Positions 55,987 to 64,000 of a DNA stretch of 64,000 nucleotides are shown one piece after another; the first letter of the stretch is position 1; the number at the start of each line of letters is the position of its first letter. This DNA is from Torreya grandis (Eukaryota; Streptophyta; Pinopsida; Cupressales; Taxaceae). The notes below the pieces were generated by a model that worked only from the letters and a program-made list of their open reading frames with translations, searched no databases and had not been told where the DNA came from. The stretch covers positions 702,501 to 766,500 of the forward strand of contig JARHVA010000639.1 of assembly GCA_037957365.1 (NCBI GenBank). The letters are read 5' to 3'. The position numbers were made by a program, and so were the translations under genes.

Positions 55987-58900
55987 ATGGAAAAAGAAGG
56001 AAAGTTTAAGGTTGAAAATTTCAATGTCCAAAACTACCAGCTATAGAAGATGTAAATGGAGGACTATCTACATTAGAAGGATTGTTTCCTACCAATGAGT
56101 AGAATAACAAGAAGCTAGGGACTATGAAGGACAAAAAAGGGGAAGTTCTTGATAGAAAGGCACTAGGAACAATACAACTGTGACTGGTAATATTGGTGGC
56201 CTTCAATATTTCAAAAGAAAAACTAATAGAGGATGTGATAAAGGCATTGGATAGAGTGTATGAAAAATTCTTAGTCTTCAACAATGTATTTTTTATGAAT
56301 CATTTATTTAATATTGAGATGTCAAAAGGTGGGTCTATTTCTGATCATTTAAATTAATTTAACATGGTCACAAATCATTTAAGCTCTGTAGGAGTAAAAT
56401 TTGATGACGAGGTTAGGGATATTTTGATTTTATGCTCATTATTAAAATGTTGGAATGGATTGGTCATGGTTGTGAGTAATTATATCTCTAATTCAAACAC
56501 TTTAAAGTTTGATGATATTATTGGTGTTGTATTTAGCAAGGAAATGCAACAAAAAATCATTAGTGAGACATCAGTTAATGCTTTGACTATGAATAATAGG
56601 GGAAAAAAATGATAGAGGAAGGGCCCAAAGAATCATGGGAATTCTTAGAAGGGAAAATCTAAATCATGGGGATAATTTGTGTATTGTATTTATGAGAAGA
56701 AATGGCACTTGAAGAAACATTGTTATCTTCAAAAAGGAAGACAAGGAGATGGACAACAAGATAACAATCAGAAAGAAAATCTAGTAGGTGATGTGTTGAA
56801 ATATGCTTTAATGATTTCATTAGATAATATTAATTATTCTTGGGTGTTATATTTAGGGGCTTCATTTCATGCTACACCCCATAAGAAATATTTTCAAGAC
56901 TATTTTCAAGAGGACTTTGGACAAGTTTATTTGAGTGATGGTGAACCTTGTAAAATTGTTTGAAAGGGTGAGATAAAGATAAAATTATAGAATGAAAACA
57001 TATAGTTGTGGAAAGATGTGAGGCATGTTCCTGAGTTGAGAAGAAATATAATTTTAACAAGCCAATTAAGAAGTGAAGGTTACATAGTTACATTTTCAAA
57101 AACTTCATGGATGGTCCCTAAAGGATCACTGGTAATAACAAAAGGAGATAAGGTAGATACATTATATTTATATACCAGTAATGTTGATTCTTTTATTGAT
57201 TTAGCTTCTACAGAATTGGATACAAAATTATGGCACCATAGACTTGGGATCATGAGTGAAAATGGAATGCAAATTCTCCACTCAAAGAATTTTCTATCAG
57301 ATTTGAATAAAGTGGAATTGGATTTTTGTGAGTAATGTGTGTATAGAAAATAAAAGAGATTCAATTTTCTTAGATTTAAGAAGATAAAGAAGGATTAGAA
57401 GTTAGATTTTGTGCATATAAATGTATGGAAATCAGCTCAGGTGTCATCCCTTAGTGTCTCTTATTATTATATTACTTTTATTGATGATGAAACTAGAAAA
57501 TTTTGGGTTTATTACATATGAAAAAAATTGACATTTTTGATAATTTTAAGAAATAAAAAGATTTGGTTGAGAATGAGACAGGAAATAAGTTGAAGTGTCT
57601 CAGATCAAATAATAGAGGTGAATACTATAGTAAGGAGTTTGATAATTATTATTCATCCCGTGAGATTCATAGAGATAAGATGGTTTCAAGAACACCACAA
57701 CAAAATGGTGTGTCAAACAGGATAATTGGGACAATCATAGATTTTACAAGGATCATGAGATTGCATGCAAGGTTACCCTTAATGTTTTGAGCAAATGATG
57801 TGGATATTATTATTTACTTAATAAATAGATGGCATTCAAGTCCTTTAGATGGTAAAATTCCATAGGAATCATGGACAGGTAAAAAGGTAGACTATTCCTT
57901 TTTAAATAATTTTGGTTGTGTAACATTTGTCCATATTGATAAAATAAAATTGAACCAATCTTGAGGCAAAATCCAAAAAATGTACTTTTATTGATACGAA
58001 GTTAATTATTTTGGTTACCATTGATGGGCTTTTGAAAATTGCAAAATCATTAAGAGTAGTGATGTGATTTTTAATGAGAAGGTCATGCACAGAGATCAGT
58101 TGTAGGGAAAAAAAAAAGAAAAGCCAAATACAAAATATGTAGTACTTGACGAAATCACTAGAAATGAAATTTTTAAATTAATAAAAAATTAGAATGTGCA
58201 ACAAATATAACAAAAATAAGTGCCTTAAATTCTTGAATGATACTCTCCTTCACTTTATTATTTATTATTGACTGATAATGGTACGCTAGAAATCTATGAA
58301 GAAGCAATAAAGGTAGAAACCCGAAAAAAGTGAAAACAAGGCATGAAAGAGGAGATGGACTCCTTGGTACATAACTAAACTTTAGATTTGGTTTAGTTTC
58401 CTGCAAGTAAAATATCATTATAGAAAAAATGGGTTTATAAGATGAAGGAAGAAGATGGAGGCAAAAAGAGTTACAAGGCTAGACTTGTTGTAAAGGGGTT
58501 TCCATAAAATAAAGGTATATATTTTGATGCAATATTTTCTCTATTTGTTAAAATGACTTCCATAAAAACTATTTTAAATGTGATAGTAGTAGAAGATTTT
58601 TACCTTGAACAATTAGATGTGAAGACTTCTTTCTTTCATGGTGACTTGGAAGAAGAAATATATATGGAACAACCATAGGGATACGAAGTCAAAGGCAAGG
58701 GTAAAATGGTGTACAAGTTTAAGAAGAGTTTGTATGGCCTAAAATAATCTCCAAGGTAGTGGTATTTAAAATTTGACATGTTTATGACATAATAAGGTTA
58801 TAATAGATGTCATTCTGACCACTATGTTTATTTTAAGAGATTAGATAATGGAAACTAAATTATCTTGTTATTGTATGTATATGGCATGCTTTTTGCAGGG

Positions 58901-59834
58901 TGTACCATGCAGAATATAAATGAGCTCAAAAGAAAACTAGAAAATTCAATTACAATGAATGATTTTGGTGCTACAAAGCAAACCCTTTGTATGAGAATAA
59001 CAAGAAATAGGAAAAATAGAAAATTGAAATCATCTCAAGAAGAATAAATTAATAAGGTTAGTCATGTTTAATATGTAAGATGCAAAACTAGTGAGTACAC
59101 CTTTGGTAGGGTACTTCAAATTAAGAAAGGAATAGTGTCCTAAAACATATGATGAAATCAATTACATGTCCAAATTTCCCTATGCTTTAGTAGTTAGAAT
59201 TTTAATATATGCTATGGTGTGCACGAGACCATACATTTCTAATGCAGTGGGATTTATCATCAGGTTTATGAATAAACAAGGAAAGGAGCACTAGGATGCA
59301 ATCAAGTGGATTATTAGGTACTTAAGAGGAATCATTGATAAATAATTATGCTATGAAAGGTTAGATATTACCTTATAAGGATATATCATTGCAGACATGG
59401 GTAGAGATTTAGATGGAAGGATGAGAATCACATGTTATGCAGTCACTATTGCTTACATAGTTATTAGATGGATTTCAAAATTGTAGAAGATAGTTGGTTT
59501 ATAAACTATAAAGGTAGAGTATGTTACAACTACAAAAGTAAGCAAGGAGAAGATATGGATGCAATAGTTCATGGGATATTTGAGGTAGAAGCAAAAATAT
59601 TTTAGTTTATATAATGATATCCAAAGTCTGATTCATTTAGAAAAGAACTCAACATTCCACTCAAAAACCAAACATATACAACTCATGCATCGCTTCATTC
59701 ACTTATTTTTGGAGGATGGTCAACTAAATTTGGAAAAGATCCATATGATTCAAAATCCTATAGATGTGCTAACAAAGGTAATCACAAAGGAGAAGCTAGA
59801 GAATTTTTCAACTTCAATAGGTCTTCAGGGATAA
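55987..59834 (+). pseudogene. Element B gag-pol, decayed
   Basis: Starts at the ATG at 55987 and ends at the TAA at 59832-59834. Gag has stops at 56044, 56053 and 56074, exactly aligned with Trp, Gln and Gln of the intact gag of element G. An open gag stretch is at 56364-56612 and a degraded zinc knuckle near 56680-56720. The protease site at 56841 reads W-V-L-Y-L-G-A-S, so the catalytic Asp is lost. Next come the pre-integrase region (57220-57330) and integrase (Q-Q-N-G-V-S-N-R near 57690). RT follows from about 58330, with Y-V-D-D changed to Y-V-Y-G at 58874-58885, then RNase H to the end. Inactive. Confidence 0.9.
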
Positions 59835-59933
59835 CAAAGAAGATGAGAAAAATGCCAGGGTCAAAGTTCAAATAAAATTCCAAGGAAGATTTGTAGCGGT
59901 GGAGTTGTAGCAATAAGTTTCCAAGTGGGAAAT

Positions 59934-60469
59934 TATTGGATGATGGAGCTTTATCTTATTAGATTGCCCAGTTCTCGATAGGGGGTGTGTGGGGGGAAAT
60001 AACCCCCCACTATGGTTGTCATGGGGATCCAAGGGAGGCAATGAACATACATGGAACCCCCTAGTAGGGGTTAGGGGGAAGCTCCCATGATGTAAAATTT
60101 TTGTGAAAATATATTATAAAATATTGTAATTTCATAGTAAATATAGACTATTCATTATTAGGTCACAAATCTAACCGTATAAATTATGTGGGTGCATTTT
60201 TACCCTAATATGTAACCCTCATTTGATATGAGGGAATTGTAATCACAGTGGCACATTATGTGTGAGTGAATAAGAGATTGCAATGGATGTATTTCAGGTT
60301 TATCACTTCATTTTTTGGACTAAATAAAGGAATAACTAGTTATTTCTATGTGGACTTAGCCCATATTAGGTGAACCTAGTTAAATCTATGTCTCTCTAGT
60401 ATTGTGTTTTCTACATTTTATTTTTGTCTTTATTTCATTAATATTGCTCTATGTTCTATATTCCTAACA
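59934..60469 (+). repeat. 3' LTR of element B
   Basis: 536 bp, preceded by the purine tract AAGTGGGAAAT and starting TATTGGATG, ending TTCCTAACA. Confidence 0.92.
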
Positions 60470-62623
60470 GTAGTTATGTTTATATGTACTATAAATTCAT
60501 TCCTCAAATGATTATATATTACATATAATGGTGAATAAACTCATATTGACTTTCGATGGAATGGCCAACTATATTTATATGTATGAAATTTATTTTAAAT
60601 AGTAAGCAGTTTGACCTAGAAAACTAACTTACACCCCTATAATTTAGACAAATCTATGCTATTCACTGCCCCCTAAAATCACCAAACAATAATTTCTAAA
60701 ATTAAAATATTCATAAATTAATGAAAAATCATCACTAAGATGTACCATGATCATGACCTTGAGGGTTGAAGAGGTCACTACATGACAACATCTCAAGAGC
60801 TTGGGACCAAGGGGGACTTTGGGTAAGCCAATTGTCTCATGGTCCCGAGGCCCTGATGGATCACCACATGGTGATGTCTTGGGATCCTAGGACCATATTA
60901 AACTTTAGATAAGTAAATAACCTTGTGGCCCTAAGATATTACCATGTAGCATCACCCTGGGCACTTGAAAAAATCCCTAAGCCCTAAGATGTTTCCACAT
61001 GGTAGCATCCTGAGCACTTGGGGATCTGGATGTCTGGATGCAACCAACTTGTTCTTCACTACTTCTTGGCCCCCCAAGATGTCACCATGTGGCACAATCT
61101 TGAGGTTTTAGAAACTATAAGACAATGCCTTGTATTGTCTTCTAAATATAGTGCCATGTGGCACTATCATGAATTTGTTCTTATACTATCAATATTAGTC
61201 CAAAAATGCAAAGCCTTTGAAACTATTTTGACCTTGTACCTCTACTATCGATAATAATCATTACCAAAACAAAAAATCAACACTATCCAAATAAATGAAA
61301 ACATCTTTTGTAATATCGATATATTGTAACTTATACATCAAATTTGTACTGCTCTTATGAAAGTGTGTATGGTAAGCATCATCTAGATCCACAAATTACT
61401 ACAATCTGCTCTATTTCATTTAATTGTCACCACACAACTGCATTGATTTTTTTTAAATAATCTTAAAAAGCCCAAAGAAATATACAAATATTTACGTCCA
61501 AACTTTAGATAAAATTTTATATTATTATTGTAATTTATATATCAATTTCTCTTATTAATTGATAGATAAATAAATAATTGAAAAGTGATTTCTATAATCT
61601 TTTATCTTGACAGAGATTAAAAATATCTCTTATTAAATATATATTTATAATTCAAAGTTAAAATAATATAAAGGTCGTCCCAATGAAAATCATTGGACAG
61701 AATCATAGTTTCTCAAATAAAATCGAAAATACTTTTGGGTAAAAAAAATATAAATAACTTTTAATTTTAATAAAATCAAAATTCTATATAATGCATACCA
61801 TTTCTTTTGGTGTAAAAATCAAAGTTATTTAACACGACATTATTTTATGACCACCATAAAATTATGGGGATATATATTGGATTTTAAATCGGATTTGAAA
61901 TTGTATCCACGAGCTATCTTGATGCTTTTTATTATGTGAACTTTGGGGACATACTTATAAGCATCTATGTTGCTATTTAGAATGTAAACATAGAGTTTAC
62001 TCATCCATTGTACAATTTTTTTTTTCTTTTTTACCTGCAAGGTTTGCATTTGAAATTCATGTAATACCATTACACAATTGACCTATCTTGATAATTTTTA
62101 TCATATTTATAACATTTATGTTGTTATTTAAAATATGAATATAGAATTTTACTCATTCATTTTTATTTTTTCACACATATAAATTTTGTATATGAAATTT
62201 ATGTAAAATCATCATACAACATTTTTGATATAATACAAAGTATTAAGAAATAAGGATTTTTTCAAAGATTAAATAAAATATTAATTATTAATTTTTATTA
62301 GACTAAAATTGTTGAAAGTGACAATCACTACCAAAATTGTCTTTATAACATATAGTATCAAATAATTTAAGTTCAAATTAGATATCAAAATTTAAATTCA
62401 CAACAAAGTTATATTTATAATTTTTTATTTGATTAATTAATTTTTACTCTTTTTTATTTCAACTTTTAAAAATAACCAAACTTATAAATATTATAATCCT
62501 TTACTACCTTTTCTTTCAATATAATAATAGAAACATGATAACATTAAAAACTTATTTTTATACATAAATTAAAAAAATTAGAAAAAGATAATATTTAATT
62601 TTAATTAATCTAATCTAAATATC
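60470..62623. repeat. Duplicated 3' flank, copy 2 (pairs with 12137-14275)
   Basis: Collinear with A's flank, including the GTAGT start, the CCATGTGG-rich block at 60740-61250 and the hairpin at 61149-61166 (nine matched pairs). No gene seen. Similarity ends at 62623, where LINE sequence begins. Confidence 0.85.
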
Positions 62624-62793
62624 GAAGGATAATGGCGCGATTGGGGGTCTGCAGCATGAAGCCGAGCTAGGGCAATCGTGCCCTAGCTATTCAAGGACAT
62701 GTTTTGGGTTGCATAGGAGCAGAGTGGAGGGTTGGACACGTGGGAGAGGTGTGAGGTGCCAAACATTCAAATTTAGCTCAGGGAGGCGTGGCA

Positions 62794-63228
62794 ATGGCTC
62801 AGCAGGAGCCTTTAAAGACTACACTGGGGAGGAGTTTCAGTGAAGCCATGGGGCTGAATAGAACAGGGCAACAAGCTAAAACACTTGGAAAGGAGCTTTC
62901 TTCCCAGGCTACTGATGTTGTGGATTGGAGCTTGCCTGGAGGGTCCCATATCATGAAGATCAATGGATGCCTGGAGCAGTGTAAGGAGCGTCCTAAACTG
63001 GTAATCCACTTTGATATGATTTTTGAGGATGTGGAATATTATTCTAAGCATTCACTATACTATAAGTTTCTAGGATTGAGAGTCTACCTTCATTTCCTGG
63101 AGAGTTGGGCCAGGAGAGTGTGGGAACCAGAGGGGGAGATGGAGAATAAGATATTGGCAAATAACTACTTTATGGTGATGTTATCATGCGTAGCTGACTG
63201 CAACAGGGTTTTTGAGGGAGGCCCCTAA
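62794..63228 (+). CDS. LINE ORF1 N-terminal part, truncated by a stop
   Basis: The ATG at 62794 (M-A-Q-Q-E-P) opens 144 codons with a DUF4283-like region: residues about 75-140 include L-G-L-R-V-Y, W-A-R-R-V-W and N-Y-F-M-V-M-L. It stops at 63226-63228 right after F-E-G-G-P, where most relatives have W-F-Y or W-F. Conserved segments continue beyond the stop (F-Y-N-Q-V). ORF1 of plant LINEs binds RNA and template DNA in the retrotransposition particle; this copy would give only a fragment. Confidence 0.75.
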   Translation: MAQQEPLKTTLGRSFSEAMGLNRTGQQAKTLGKELSSQATDVVDWSLPGGSHIMKINGCLEQCKERPKLVIHFDMIFEDVEYYSKHSLYYKFLGLRVYLHFLESWARRVWEPEGEMENKILANNYFMVMLSCVADCNRVFEGGP

Positions 63229-63525
63229 TTTTACAACCAGGTTGAACTTTTTAGTAAACCATGGCATGTGGGCTTCAATCCTTCTAAGGAACTACCTAAC
63301 TAAGTTTCGGTGTGGGTTAGGCTACCCAGATTTCCTATCAAATGTTGTAGAGAGGATGTCCTCTAAATGTTAGCCTCAACGCTTGGAAGGCCGATGGGGT
63401 CTTCAACACAGACTCTAGGTAAGAAAGTCATCACATTTGCGCGTATCTGTGTTGAAATTGATTTGAGCAAACCATTGCTTGATGTGGTGGAGATGAGTGC
63501 GGGGTCATATTCTTGGGTGTAACAA

Positions 63526-63765
63526 TTGGACTATGAGACCCTGCCCTTCAGGTGTCACTTATGCCATGAATATGGACACTTGGTGCGTAAATGCCCGAAG
63601 GCAAAGCCAGTGGAGCAGCAACCTCCACCGCCTCCTAGTAGTACTCCAAGTGTTAAAAAAGGGAAGAAATCTGGATTTAGTGAGGTCAAGGACGTTGATG
63701 GCTTTGTTCAGGTGAAGGCTCAAAACTGTAATAGAGGCCAGAAGAGGTCCCTTATGGAGCGATAG
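63526..63765 (+). pseudogene. LINE ORF1 zinc knuckle and C-terminal part
   Basis: Reads D-Y-E-T-L-P-F-R then the CCHC knuckle C-H-L-C-H-E-Y-G-H-L-V-R-K-C, followed by a Pro-rich and Lys-rich tail to a TAG at 63763-63765. It is in a different frame from the 62794 part, so at least one frameshift separates them (63228-63526). A second, overlapping frame at 63497-63715 is a shadow. Confidence 0.75.
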
Positions 63766-64000
63766 GAGGATGACTCCTTCAATAGGTTTGAAGTCCTATA
63801 TGATTTGGGACAACAAAAAGTAAATATAGGATTATTAAGTGTGGAGCAGCTTGCGAGAGGATCTAGACTCAGCCTTACCCATGGTTTTGGAGGAGCAAGT
63901 AGGAGAACAGATGGTGGTGGAGACAAATGATGACCCGAGATAGAACATAGAGGACGTGGACCTCATAGCAAGGACTGCGGTGGCAGAATTAGATAAGAGA

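Larger units (their letters stand above)
55374..60469 (+). mobile_element. Full-length old copia element B
   Basis: A 5.1 kb element on the + strand with both LTRs, primer site and purine tract, and a perfect GTAGT target duplication (55369-55373, 60470-60474). The LTRs differ by roughly 15%, so insertion is ancient. Gag-pol is collinear with element A, but without the N insertion. Confidence 0.94.
62625..64000 (+). mobile_element. LINE 5' part, continues past the window
   Basis: Begins abruptly after the duplicated flank with clearly higher GC. It carries a 5' leader (62625-62793) and a plant LINE ORF1, interrupted near 63229 and then partly frame-shifted. The zinc knuckle segment at 63553-63594 is intact. 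ORF2 would lie beyond the right edge. This looks younger than the other LINE at 50950-52440. Confidence 0.82.

Overview
The window is repeat-dominated, AT-rich plant nuclear DNA. The evidence is layer upon layer of Ty1/copia and Ty3/gypsy LTR retrotransposons using the plant initiator-Met primer site, LINE ORF1 remnants, a miniature LTR element, and only two short non-transposon coding remnants. Many old, decayed, nested elements with almost no genes fit a very large, slowly purged genome; I would guess a gymnosperm, but that is inference. There is no rRNA, CRISPR or bacterial-type feature. Several listed boundaries are approximate because they were found by eye.

Layout, left to right. 1-12136: old copia element A (+; 5' end outside the window), split by a second old copia element N (-; 3382-10638). 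12137-14275: A's 3' flank, which recurs after element B. 14869-22382: two related copia fragments C and D (-), head to tail. 22383-26530: local tandem duplications around a broken gene of unknown function (25770-26501) with a plausible TATA box. 27790-33700: decayed gypsy element E (-). 35149-49300: gypsy element F (-) whose RT/RNase H part was tandemly duplicated (F1, F2). A young non-autonomous copia (G, 36500-41100) sits in F1, and a 2.6 kb solo LTR (H, 42902-45517) sits in F2. 49370-50586: a 608 bp tandem duplication, each copy holding a complete 333 bp miniature LTR element (TRIM) whose 138 bp LTRs carry a tRNA-like sequence. 50950-52440: LINE ORF1 remnant. 53810-54120: polypurine tract. 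54346-54870: pseudogene (-). 55374-60469: old full-length copia element B (+), followed by the duplicated flank to 62623. 62625-64000: 5' part of a fresher LINE.

History. B's two LTRs are flanked by the duplication GTAGT, and A's 3' LTR is followed by the same GTAGT and about 2.1 kb of the same flank. A and B therefore descend from one insertion copied by segmental duplication; N later entered A only, and the LINE entered or joined B's flank. F was duplicated before G entered F1 and H entered F2, because each copy keeps the other's empty site.

Two observations stand out. The TRIM carries an isoleucine-tRNA-like unit inside its LTRs, analogous to the 5S-bearing Cassandra elements. Nearly all inspected in-frame stops in the elements are single C-to-T or G-to-A steps from Gln or Trp codons, often at CAG, as expected from deamination of methylated CHG sites in silenced plant transposons.
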